Shown in pieces: positions 6,771-13,641 of a stretch of 13,742 bases of DNA; the first letter of the stretch is position 1, and every line of letters begins with the position of its first letter. The stretch is from an uncultured Collinsella sp. (GTDB lineage Bacteria > Actinomycetota > Coriobacteriia > Coriobacteriales > Coriobacteriaceae). The stretch is taken from NCBI GenBank assembly GCA_905194675.1, contig CAJJTG010000046.1, positions 1 to 13,742 on the forward strand. The letters are read 5' to 3'. A model generated the notes under the pieces. The model saw nothing but the letters and a program-made list of their open reading frames with translations, did no database searches and had not been told where the DNA came from. Position numbers and translations under genes: made by a program.

Positions 6771-7442
6771 ATGGCGCTGATCTATAGCGTTGAGGACGAC
6801 GAGCCCATTCGTCGCGAGCTTGCTGACATCCTTGCTCGTGCCGGTTTTGGGGTCGAGGCCTGCGAATCGTTCGAGCACGTCTCGCGCGATATTCTCGCTG
6901 CCGCTCCCGACCTTGTGCTGCTCGACCTCACGCTTCCCGTCAAGGACGGCCAGCATATCTGCCACGAGGTTCGCCGCGAATCCGAGGTTCCCATCATCGT
7001 GCTTACCTCGCGCACGACCGAGATCGACGAGGTCATGGCCATGACGCTCGGCGCGGACGACTTTGTTCCCAAGCCCTATAGCGCGCGCGTGCTCGTAGCG
7101 CGCATTAACGCACTGCTGCGACGCACCGCCACTGCCGGCGAGCGCAGCACGGTCGTCCACAAGGGGCTGGAACTCGACCTCGCCCGCTCCGCGGTCACCA
7201 ACACGCAAACCGGCGACAGCACCGAGCTCACCAAAAACGAGCTGCGTATCCTCTCGCTGCTTCTGAGCCGCGCGGGCAAGATCGTTTCGCGCTCGGCCAT
7301 CATGCAGGACCTGTGGGACTCCGATGCCTTCGTGGACGACAACACGCTCACCGTCAACATCAACCGTCTGCGTACCACGCTCGACAAGATCGGCATTAAG
7401 GGATACCTCACCACGCACCGCGGCCAAGGCTATTCGGTTTAG
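6771..7442 (+). CDS. OmpR/PhoB-family response regulator
   Basis: The protein has 223 residues, with a strong GAGGGGAG site 8 nt before the ATG. The receiver domain (about 1-118) has the acidic pair Glu8-Asp9-Asp10, the phospho-acceptor Asp52 in LVLLDLTLP, Thr79 in VLTS and Lys101 in PKPYS. The C-terminal winged-helix DNA-binding domain (about 128-223) shows LTKNELRILSLLLSRAGKIV, VDDNTLTVNINRLR and the final HRGQGYSV. It should bind DNA as a dimer after phosphorylation by the kinase encoded 9 nt downstream. The short, compact receiver and the VDDNTLTVNINRLR recognition helix resemble BceR/VanR-type regulators. The target genes are not evident in this window. Confidence 0.95.
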   Translation: MALIYSVEDDEPIRRELADILARAGFGVEACESFEHVSRDILAAAPDLVLLDLTLPVKDGQHICHEVRRESEVPIIVLTSRTTEIDEVMAMTLGADDFVPKPYSARVLVARINALLRRTATAGERSTVVHKGLELDLARSAVTNTQTGDSTELTKNELRILSLLLSRAGKIVSRSAIMQDLWDSDAFVDDNTLTVNINRLRTTLDKIGIKGYLTTHRGQGYSV

Positions 7443-7451
7443 GACCCGGTC

Positions 7452-8495
7452 ATGTCGTTTGGCAAGTTCTTTAAAGACGCGTTGCTGCCCGTCGTCGTGT
7501 GGACGTGCGGCGTGTTGCTGAGCTGCTTTGTGCTGACGGTCGCCGGTGCTCCTGCATCTATCGTGATCGTGGCAATCGGCGTGTCCTTTGCCTTTGGCAT
7601 GCTGGGTATCGTGATCGAATATACGCGCCGTCGCCGCTTTCTGCGCCAGCTGGAGCGTGCGGCCGAGGAGCTGGAGAGTCCCGCGTGGGTGCAGGAGATG
7701 GTGCAATGCCCAACCTATGCCGAGGGCGAGCTCGAGTACGAGGTCCTGCGCCGGGTGGGCAAAGCCGCCTGCGACGAGGTTGCCGAAGGCCGGCGCCAGA
7801 CCGACGACTATCGCGACTATATCGAGAGCTGGGTCCACGAGGCCAAGCTGCCCTTGGCGGCCGCTCATCTGATTCTGGAAAACTTGGACGGCAGCGAAGA
7901 CGACCTGTCGCGTGTGGATGACCTGGGTCGCGAGCTGGCTCGCGTGGAACGTTATATCGACCAGGCGCTGTACTATGCGCGCTCGGAAGTCGTGGAACGC
8001 GATTACCTGATTCGCCGCTGGGATCTTAAGACCTTGGTGACGGGTGCGATTAAGGCCAACGCGCGCGAGCTCATTGCGGCGCACGTGGCTCCGGTGTGCG
8101 AGAACCTCGATTTCGAGGTCTTTACCGACGAAAAGTGGCTCGAGTTTATCCTGGGCCAGCTCATTCAGAACAGCATTAAATATGCGCGCGAGGACGGCGC
8201 AAAGATCGTGTTTTCGGGCGCGTTGCTGGACGAGGGTCTGGCGAGTGAGCGCATTGAGCTCACCGTTGCCGACAACGGCTGCGGCGTGTGCGCAGCAGAT
8301 TTGCCCCGCGTGTTCGAGAAGGGCTTTACCGGCGACAACGGTCGCACCACCAAGCGCGCAACGGGCATTGGCCTCTACCTGGTGGCGCGCCTGTGCTCCA
8401 AGATGGGCATCGACGTTACCGCAGCCTCCGACCCCGGCGAAGGCTTTGTCGTAACATTCGCCTTCTCGACGAATAAGTTCCAATATTTCGAGTAG
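7452..8495 (+). CDS. Sensor histidine kinase, intramembrane-sensing (BceS-like)
   Basis: The kinase has 347 residues. Two membrane helices (about 11-31 and 35-56) are separated by only a few residues, so there is almost no extracellular sensor; this is typical of intramembrane-sensing kinases. A basic region, TRRRRFLRQ (58-66), leads to a dimerisation helix with the phospho-acceptor His129 in WVHEAKLPL (127-135). The ATPase domain has the N box, LIQNSIKYA (237-245), DNGCGV (274-279), FEKGFTG (288-294) and GIGLYLV (305-311). The start follows the regulator stop by 9 nt, with AGGA overlapping that stop, so the two are co-translated. Known BceS kinases need an ABC transporter to sense peptide antibiotics; none is adjacent here, so the signal is open. 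It ends before a strong terminator. Confidence 0.93.
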   Translation: MSFGKFFKDALLPVVVWTCGVLLSCFVLTVAGAPASIVIVAIGVSFAFGMLGIVIEYTRRRRFLRQLERAAEELESPAWVQEMVQCPTYAEGELEYEVLRRVGKAACDEVAEGRRQTDDYRDYIESWVHEAKLPLAAAHLILENLDGSEDDLSRVDDLGRELARVERYIDQALYYARSEVVERDYLIRRWDLKTLVTGAIKANARELIAAHVAPVCENLDFEVFTDEKWLEFILGQLIQNSIKYAREDGAKIVFSGALLDEGLASERIELTVADNGCGVCAADLPRVFEKGFTGDNGRTTKRATGIGLYLVARLCSKMGIDVTAASDPGEGFVVTFAFSTNKFQYFE

Positions 8496-8514
8496 CGCAC
8501 ACGGCAGACGTCCA

Positions 8515-8548
8515 CCCAAACAAAACGTGCAGCCCAAACAAAACGTGC
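8515..8548. repeat. Tandem 16-bp direct repeat
   Basis: CCCAAACAAAACGTGC occurs at 8515-8530 and again at 8533-8548, separated by AG. The second copy runs into the terminator stem, and its AAACAAAA becomes the U-rich tail of that terminator on the minus strand. Confidence 0.7.
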
Positions 8549-8577
8549 CGCCCCAACCGGGGCGGCACGCCATCTTT
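8544..8577. terminator. Bidirectional terminator between the kinase and usp genes
   Basis: CGTGCCGCCCC (8544-8554) and GGGGCGGCACG (8559-8569) form a perfect 11-bp stem with an AACC loop. On the minus strand the stem is followed at once by TTTTGTTT, serving the usp gene; on the plus strand TTTT follows five nt after the stem, serving the kinase gene. Confidence 0.85.
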
Positions 8578-8609
8578 TATCAGCTAACTCGTTGAAGTAT
8601 GGTGACGAA

Positions 8610-8700
8610 GGCGCAAGGCCGGGAGGGGTTATCTAAGCCGACATCCCGCAGCCGCGAAGCGGCGAGGACGTCGGCGTGATAACCCCGCAGGCCTTGCGCC
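8610..8700. repeat. 91-nt multi-stem hairpin between convergent genes
   Basis: Four stems nest in order: GGCGCAAGGCC/GGCCTTGCGCC (8610-8620 with 8690-8700), GGGGTTATC/GATAACCCC (8625-8633 with 8678-8686), GCCGAC/GTCGGC (8637-8642 with 8670-8675) and GCCGC/GCGGC (8651-8655 with 8659-8663) around a GAA loop. All stems are perfect; they are divided by small asymmetric internal loops. There is no U-tract, and a separate terminator already lies beside it. It looks like a repetitive palindromic element or structured RNA. Confidence 0.7.
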
Positions 8701-8713
8701 GACGGGAAGGAAC

Positions 8714-9151
8714 CTACTTCACGACCAGGATGTCGCAGTCCGTATTGCGCAGCAGGAACGTCGAAATCGAGCCCAGTAGCGCGTACTTAATTGAGGACAG
8801 GCCGCGGGCGCCGCAGAGCACCAGATCGGGCTTGACCACGTCGAGCATCTCATCCTTGAGCGTCTCGCGAATGCGGCCGGTACGAATCATGACCTCGACC
8901 TCGGGAATGTTGGGATTGGCCTTGGCCTCCTCGAGCTGCTTGGCGATGGAGTTGTTAAAGGCCTCCTCCAAGCCGTTGACCAAGTCGACCGGATAGGAAC
9001 CGGCGCTCTCGAGTGCGGTGGAGTCGATGACGTGGCCGATGATCAGCTTGGCGCCGTTGTTCGCGGCGACCTTGATGGCGCGTGCGAGCACAAAATCCTG
9101 CTGCTCAGTACCGTCGAGTGAAACAAATACCTTGGTGTAGCCCTCGTTCAT
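8714..9151 (-). CDS. Universal stress protein, UspA family
   Basis: The protein has 145 residues, the usual length for a single Usp domain. It opens with YTKVFVSLDGTEQ, a typical first strand and Asp, and ends with GARGLSSIKYALLGS, the G-2x-G-9x-G-S motif (residues 113-127) that marks ATP-binding Usp proteins, followed by the last strand DILVVK. Usp proteins are cytoplasmic and help survival under starvation or stress; their exact reaction is unclear. The start is well supported: AAGGAGG lies 5 nt before the ATG on the minus strand. It is monocistronic and convergent with the kinase gene. Its promoter is probably in the divergent region shared with uppP. Confidence 0.93.
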   Translation of the reverse strand: MNEGYTKVFVSLDGTEQQDFVLARAIKVAANNGAKLIIGHVIDSTALESAGSYPVDLVNGLEEAFNNSIAKQLEEAKANPNIPEVEVMIRTGRIRETLKDEMLDVVKPDLVLCGARGLSSIKYALLGSISTFLLRNTDCDILVVK

Positions 9152-9333
9152 GGTTTCCTCCTTGGTCTATCGCACGGGCGCGGGGCTCGTGCGTCGGGCG
9201 GGCGCGGGTGCGTTGGCCGCCGGACACTTTATCTTTTTGCAGTTATACCCAAGGATTTCGGTTTGACCGCTCGCAATTCTGTGAACGGGCGAGTTTTTTG
9301 GTAAGGGTAGGCGTGGTTGCACCGCCAACGGTT

Positions 9334-9339
9334 GATAAT
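9334..9339 (+). promoter_or_regulatory. Possible -10 box of uppP
   Basis: GATAAT is followed by GGGACA, the same context as before the response regulator gene. Transcription would begin near 9346, about 55 nt before the TTG start, and this excludes the longer in-frame start at 9317. Confidence 0.4.
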
Positions 9340-9388
9340 GGGACATCGCCCGCATCGTCCGCAGAACATCTACCGGCGGGTGTCTAAC

Positions 9389-9395
9389 GAGGGGG
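9389..9395 (+). promoter_or_regulatory. Ribosome binding site of uppP, supporting a TTG start
   Basis: GAGGGGG lies 5 nt before TTG at 9401. Starting there yields the normal family N terminus, (M)DIIELL, immediately before the conserved EGITE motif. Confidence 0.75.
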
Positions 9396-9400
9396 TCCCT

Positions 9401-10381
9401 TTGGATATTATCGAGCTTCTAAAATCTGCCTTCATGGGCCTGGTCGAGGGCATCACCGAATGGCTGCCCGTTTCGTCGACGGGTCACATGATCTTGGTGG
9501 ACGAGTTCGTCAAGATGAACGTGAGCGAGACGTTCTGGAATATGTTCCTGGTCGTGATTCAGCTCGGCGCCATTCTGGCTGTCTGCGTGCTGTTTTTCCA
9601 CGAGCTCAACCCGTTCTCGCCCAGCAAGGGTAAGGAGGGCCGCCGCGACACCTGGGTGCTGTGGGGCAAGATTGTGCTCGGCTGCATTCCTGCGGCGGCG
9701 ATCGGCCTGCCGCTCAACGACTGGATGGAGGAACATTTCTACAATGCTCCCGTCGTGGCGCTGGCGCTCATTGTGTACGGCGTGCTGTTTATCGTGATCG
9801 AGAACTGGCGCGCGAGCAAGCGCGAGGAAATGGCCGTTGCCGGTTCGTTTGGTTCGCGTGCTGTGGTGTCGGGTGAACGTCCTGCCGGTGCGCACTTTGC
9901 GGCGTCCGCCGCGGCTACCGCCGAGGATGAGGACGATGACGATAACCTGGACTTTGGCTCCATCACTACGCTCGAGGACCTGAGCTGGAAGACTGCGCTG
10001 GGTATCGGCTGCTTCCAGGTGCTTTCGCTGGTGCCTGGTACGTCTCGTTCCGGTTCTACCATCATCGGTGGCCTGCTTTTGGGCTGCACGCGTTCGGTGG
10101 CGTCTAAGTTCACGTTCTTCCTGGCTATTCCCGTTATGTTTGGCGCAAGTGCGCTCAAGCTGGTCAAGTACTTCATCAAGGGCGGCACGTTCGGCACCAA
10201 CGAGATCGCCATCTTGGGCGTGGGCTGCGTTGTGGCCTTTGTGGTTTCGCTCATCGCCATCAAGTGGCTCATGGGCTTCGTCCGCCGTCATGACTTCAAG
10301 TGCTTCGGCGTCTACCGCATCATCCTGGGCATCGTAGTGCTCGCATACTTCTTTGTTCTGGAGCCGATGCTCGGCCTTTAA
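9401..10381 (+). CDS. uppP: Undecaprenyl-diphosphatase (BacA type) with acidic insertion
   Basis: UppP removes one phosphate from undecaprenyl diphosphate, returning the lipid carrier to peptidoglycan and wall polymer synthesis; it is an integral membrane enzyme whose overproduction gives bacitracin resistance. From the TTG start it has 326 residues. The catalytic motifs are present: E16-x3-E20 in EGITE, SSTGH (25-29) with His29, and PGTSRSGST (212-220) with Arg216. Several hydrophobic helices (about 45-67, 87-105, 117-134, 197-211, 236-256, 268-290, 303-320) match the family. It is about 50 residues longer than typical homologues (about 270-276 residues): residues 138-195 form a hydrophilic insert with an acidic run, EDEDDDDNLD (175-184). 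The gene has its own promoter and terminator. Confidence 0.96.
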   Translation: MDIIELLKSAFMGLVEGITEWLPVSSTGHMILVDEFVKMNVSETFWNMFLVVIQLGAILAVCVLFFHELNPFSPSKGKEGRRDTWVLWGKIVLGCIPAAAIGLPLNDWMEEHFYNAPVVALALIVYGVLFIVIENWRASKREEMAVAGSFGSRAVVSGERPAGAHFAASAAATAEDEDDDDNLDFGSITTLEDLSWKTALGIGCFQVLSLVPGTSRSGSTIIGGLLLGCTRSVASKFTFFLAIPVMFGASALKLVKYFIKGGTFGTNEIAILGVGCVVAFVVSLIAIKWLMGFVRRHDFKCFGVYRIILGIVVLAYFFVLEPMLGL

Positions 10382-10396
10382 CTTAGTCGACGCTGC

Positions 10397-10496
10397 GCGG
10401 CGGCCAGGGCGACAACTTGTCATTCAAAGAGGGCGGCATGACCAAAAGGTCTATGCCGTCCTCTTTTCATGCCAATTTGTTCGCCCTGGCCGCCGC
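10397..10496. repeat. Nested 100-nt inverted repeat after uppP
   Basis: The outer arm GCGGCGGCCAGGGCGACAA (10397-10415) pairs with TTGTTCGCCCTGGCCGCCGC (10477-10496) with a single one-base bulge. It encloses the terminator hairpin at 10426-10468. The outer stem of nearly 20 bp is not needed for termination. Confidence 0.7.
10426..10468 (+). terminator. Rho-independent terminator of uppP
   Basis: AAAGAGGGCGGCATGACC (10426-10443) pairs with GGTCTATGCCGTCCTCTTT (10448-10466), with one mismatch and one bulge, an AAAA loop and a short TTTT at the end of the stem (10464-10467). Confidence 0.75.
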
Positions 10497-10531
10497 TCGC
10501 TGCTGCTGCCATGACATCGGTGGCTCCCTGA

Positions 10532-10598
10532 TTGGTGCATTGGGGTCAGGTTATTTTGTACCGGCTTGGTGCAGACAAACCTGACACCTTTGCACCAA
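10532..10598. repeat. REP-like inverted repeat with TTGGTGCA and GGTCAGGTT boxes
   Basis: TTGGTGCA, four variable bases and GTCAGGTT (10532-10552) are inverted at 10578-10598, with 18 of 21 positions matching. A third TTGGTGCA lies in the loop (10566-10573) as a direct repeat of the left arm. The core CATTGGGG(T/A)CAG is shared with the repeats at 3030-3095. Confidence 0.6.
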
Positions 10599-10645
10599 AT
10601 TCGCTGGGGCGGGCCTGACGGCGGCGCACGGAGTCGTGGTGTGAT

Positions 10646-10676
10646 TTGCGTCGGTGTCCGCGCGGCTCGGTATACT
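10646..10676 (+). promoter_or_regulatory. Probable pcrA promoter
   Basis: TATACT (10671-10676) is a good -10 box. TTGCGT (10646-10651) is a weak -35 with a 19-nt spacer. Transcription would begin near 10683, leaving a leader of about 55 nt and excluding the in-frame GTG/ATG starts farther upstream. Confidence 0.5.
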
Positions 10677-10737
10677 GATACGGCTCAAACTATGGCGCTG
10701 CCCGCAGGCGCGCCGTCCGTCAGATGAGGAGTCGCCC

Positions 10738-13641
10738 ATGACCCAGCCCCTGCCCTGGGAAAAGAACACTGCCGCGCCCGTGTCGCCCGCGCCGGAGCCC
10801 GTGCCGCTCGATGCGTACACCGTCCCCGCCGCGCCGGAACCCGAGCTCGTTCCGCTCGACATCTACGACGCCCCGGCTCCGGCGCCCAAGCCCGCCAAGC
10901 CGTTCGTCGATATCGATAGCCTGAACCCCGCCCAGCGCGAGGCGGTCCTGACCACCGAGGGCCCGCTGCTGGTCCTTGCCGGCGCCGGCTCGGGCAAGAC
11001 CCGCGTCCTGACCTTCCGCATCGCACATATGCTTGGCGACCTGGGCGTTAAGCCCTGGCAGGTCCTGGCCATCACGTTTACCAACAAGGCCGCGGCCGAG
11101 ATGCGCGAGCGTCTGGCAGCACTCATCCCCAGTGGCACCCGCGGCATGTGGGTGTGCACCTTCCACGCCATGTGCGTGCGCATGCTGCGCGAGGACGCCG
11201 ACCTGCTGGGCTACACCGGTCAGTTCACCATCTATGACGACGATGACTCAAAGCGCATGGTGCGTGACATCATGCAGGCGCTCGGCATTGAGCAAAAGCA
11301 GTTCCCCATCAACATGATCCGCAGCAAGATCAGCTCGGCCAAAAACGCCATGATTGGGCCCGAGGACATGCTCAAGAGCGCCGATAGCCCCAACGACAAA
11401 AAGGCCGCGCAGGTCTACCTGGAGCTGGAGCGCCGCCTGCGCGCCGCCAACGCGATGGACTTTGACGACCTGCTCGTGCGCGCTCTCGAGCTGCTGCGCA
11501 CCCGCCCCGAGGTGCTCGATAAGTACCAGGAGCGCTTCCGCTACATTAGCGTCGACGAGTATCAGGACACCAACCACGTCCAATACGAGATCGCCAACCT
11601 GTTGGCCGCCAAGTACCAAAACCTTATGGTCGTGGGCGACGACGACCAGTCCATTTATAGCTGGCGTGGCGCCGACATCACCAATATCCTGGACTTTGAG
11701 AAGGACTTTAAAAACTGCAAGACCGTCAAGCTGGAGCAGAACTACCGCTCCACGGGTCATATCCTGAGCGCCGCCAACGCCGTGGTGCGTCACAACTCGC
11801 AGCGCAAGGACAAGCGCCTGTTTACGGCCGAGGGCGATGGCGAGAAGATCCAGGCTTTCCAGGCGAGCGACGAGCGCGACGAGGGCCGCTGGATTGCCGG
11901 CGAGATCGAAAAGCTGCACTCCAAGGGCACGAGTTACGACGACATCGCCGTGTTCTACCGCACCAACGCCCAGTCGCGTATTCTCGAAGATATGTTCCTG
12001 CGTGCGGGCGTGCCCTACAAGATCGTGGGTGGCACGCGATTCTTCGATCGTGCCGAGATCCGCGATGTCATGGCCTATCTCAAGATGATCGTGAACCCGG
12101 CCGACGAGATGAGCGTCAAGCGCGTCATCAACACGCCGCGCCGCGGCATCGGCTCCACCTCGATCCAAAAGATCGAGCAGCTGGCGCGCGACAACCGCTG
12201 CTCGTTCTTCCAAGCCTGCGAGATCGCGTGCGCCGAGACGGGCATGTTTAGCGCCAAGGTCCGCAATGGCCTGTCGAGCTTTGTGTCGCTGGTGCGCGAG
12301 GGCCGCCGCACGGACGGCGAGCTCAAGGACGTTGTCGAGATGATTGTCGACAAGACGGGCCTGCTGCAGGCCTTTCGCGCCGAGGGCACCATGGAGGCCG
12401 AGAGCCGCGCCGAGAACATCCAGGAATTCCTGGGCGTCGCCGCCGAATTTGAGGAGACGCACGAGGATATCGAGGGTACGCTCGAGAGCTTGGAAGAGCT
12501 GCGCGCGGCCGGTGTTGCCGATGTGCCGGCCGGCGCTGAGCCCGAGCCCGTTGTGGTGAGCGCACCTGCGCCCGAGCCGGGACCGTCTGCCCCGGTATCC
12601 TCGTTTGAGGCGCTCGTTGGCGCGCGTGATGCCACAGGTTCCAATCCGCTCGATAGCCTAGCCGCTCCGGTACTCTCGCCGCAGGACGCCCTGGCCGCCG
12701 CCATCGCGGGCAACGCGTATGCCGCGCCGACGGAGATGCCGGCGGGTGCCGTGCATGCCGACGAGATCGAGCGCACCTACGGTCCGCTCACCTGTAAGGC
12801 GCTTCCTGCTCTCATGGAGTGGCTGGCCCTGCGCTCCGACTTGGATTCCCTGGCCGGCGAGACGCATGCCATCACCATGATGACCATCCACTCTGCCAAG
12901 GGCCTGGAGTTCCCGGCGGTGTTCGTGGCCGGCATGGAGGAGGGCATCTTCCCGCACGTGCACGACTTTGGCGGCAGCGATGACCCGGGCAAGCTCGAGG
13001 AGGAGCGTCGCCTGGCCTACGTCGCCATCACGCGTGCCCGCAAGCGCCTGTTCCTGACCTATGCGGCCACGCGTCGCACCTACGGCTCGACCTCTGCCAA
13101 CCCGCGCTCGCGCTTCCTTAACGAGATTCCGTTTGAGGATATCGAGTTTAGCGGCATCGGTTCTGCCGGTTTTGAGGGCACGGGCTGGGAAAAGCGCGGC
13201 GACCGTCACGGCACCTTTGGCTCGGGCATGGGCTCGGATATGTATGGCGGCAAGGTGTTTGGTTCGCATACGCGCTCGACCGGCGGCTCCGGCTCGCGCG
13301 GCGGGTCGAGCTTTGACGACTTCTTTGGCGGCAGCAGCTATGGGACCGAGCGCCATCGTGGGGTTTCGCCTGACGCCGGCCGCGTTGCCTCGACCTTTGG
13401 CTCGGGCGCGCCGCGAGCTAAAAAGCCGTCGTCCAAGGTGTCGCCGACGGTGGAGCGCAAGGTCGATCGCGCCAGCGCGTCGCAGGACTTTGCCGCGGGC
13501 GATACCGTGAGCCACAAGACCTTTGGCACCGGTACCGTGATCTCGGTCGCCGGAGACATGATCGAGGTTCAATTCGAAAAGACCGGCCAGACCAAAAAGC
13601 TGATGAAGGGCTTTGCGCCGATCGTTAAGCTGAATGCCTAA
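10738..13641 (+). CDS. pcrA: ATP-dependent DNA helicase, PcrA/UvrD (superfamily 1)
   Basis: PcrA/UvrD unwinds DNA 3' to 5' in excision repair, removes recombinases from DNA and contacts RNA polymerase. The ATG at 10738 follows GAGGAG by 6 nt; 967 residues is long for the family (about 720-780). Core motifs are intact: Q motif LNPAQREAV (62-70), Walker A AGAGSGKT (81-88), TFTNKAAAEM (113-122), TFHAM (141-145), DEYQDT (273-278), DDDQSIYSWRGA (301-312), QNYRST (334-339), HSAKGLEF, and EERRLAYVAITRARKRLF (755-772). Three additions stand out: a Pro-rich N-terminal tail (1-56), a Pro/Ala/Glu-rich insert of about 105 residues in subdomain 2B (about 576-685) and a Gly/Ser-rich linker (about 790-915). 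The C terminus (about 918-966) is the Tudor-like RNA polymerase-binding fold, with GDTVSHKTFGTGTVISV. Confidence 0.96.
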   Translation: MTQPLPWEKNTAAPVSPAPEPVPLDAYTVPAAPEPELVPLDIYDAPAPAPKPAKPFVDIDSLNPAQREAVLTTEGPLLVLAGAGSGKTRVLTFRIAHMLGDLGVKPWQVLAITFTNKAAAEMRERLAALIPSGTRGMWVCTFHAMCVRMLREDADLLGYTGQFTIYDDDDSKRMVRDIMQALGIEQKQFPINMIRSKISSAKNAMIGPEDMLKSADSPNDKKAAQVYLELERRLRAANAMDFDDLLVRALELLRTRPEVLDKYQERFRYISVDEYQDTNHVQYEIANLLAAKYQNLMVVGDDDQSIYSWRGADITNILDFEKDFKNCKTVKLEQNYRSTGHILSAANAVVRHNSQRKDKRLFTAEGDGEKIQAFQASDERDEGRWIAGEIEKLHSKGTSYDDIAVFYRTNAQSRILEDMFLRAGVPYKIVGGTRFFDRAEIRDVMAYLKMIVNPADEMSVKRVINTPRRGIGSTSIQKIEQLARDNRCSFFQACEIACAETGMFSAKVRNGLSSFVSLVREGRRTDGELKDVVEMIVDKTGLLQAFRAEGTMEAESRAENIQEFLGVAAEFEETHEDIEGTLESLEELRAAGVADVPAGAEPEPVVVSAPAPEPGPSAPVSSFEALVGARDATGSNPLDSLAAPVLSPQDALAAAIAGNAYAAPTEMPAGAVHADEIERTYGPLTCKALPALMEWLALRSDLDSLAGETHAITMMTIHSAKGLEFPAVFVAGMEEGIFPHVHDFGGSDDPGKLEEERRLAYVAITRARKRLFLTYAATRRTYGSTSANPRSRFLNEIPFEDIEFSGIGSAGFEGTGWEKRGDRHGTFGSGMGSDMYGGKVFGSHTRSTGGSGSRGGSSFDDFFGGSSYGTERHRGVSPDAGRVASTFGSGAPRAKKPSSKVSPTVERKVDRASASQDFAAGDTVSHKTFGTGTVISVAGDMIEVQFEKTGQTKKLMKGFAPIVKLNA

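Larger units (their letters stand above)
9152..9400. other. Divergent promoter region between usp and uppP
   Basis: The 249-bp gap has candidate -10 boxes in both directions: TATAAC on the minus strand (9247-9242) for usp, which would give a leader of roughly 85 nt, and GATAAT on the plus strand (9334-9339) for uppP. Neither has a convincing -35 box. The usp-proximal part (about 9170-9230) is extremely GC-rich; the part beyond 9230 is AT-richer. I see no gene inside. Confidence 0.4.

Noticed and set aside
6732..8573. 613-codon open frame on the minus strand opposite the regulator and kinase
   Set aside because: It spans two well-supported genes and their gap and has no recognisable domain; a GC-skew artefact.
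9317..9400. Longer uppP from ATG 9317
   Set aside because: The extra residues are basic and unlike the family; the TTG at 9401 has a strong ribosome site and yields the conserved DIIELL start.
9419..10423. 334-codon open frame on the minus strand opposite uppP
   Set aside because: His/Arg/Asp-rich translation without membrane segments or motifs; it mirrors uppP codons.
11248..12462. 404-codon open frame on the minus strand opposite pcrA
   Set aside because: Mirror of the helicase core; no motif and no ribosome site worth noting.
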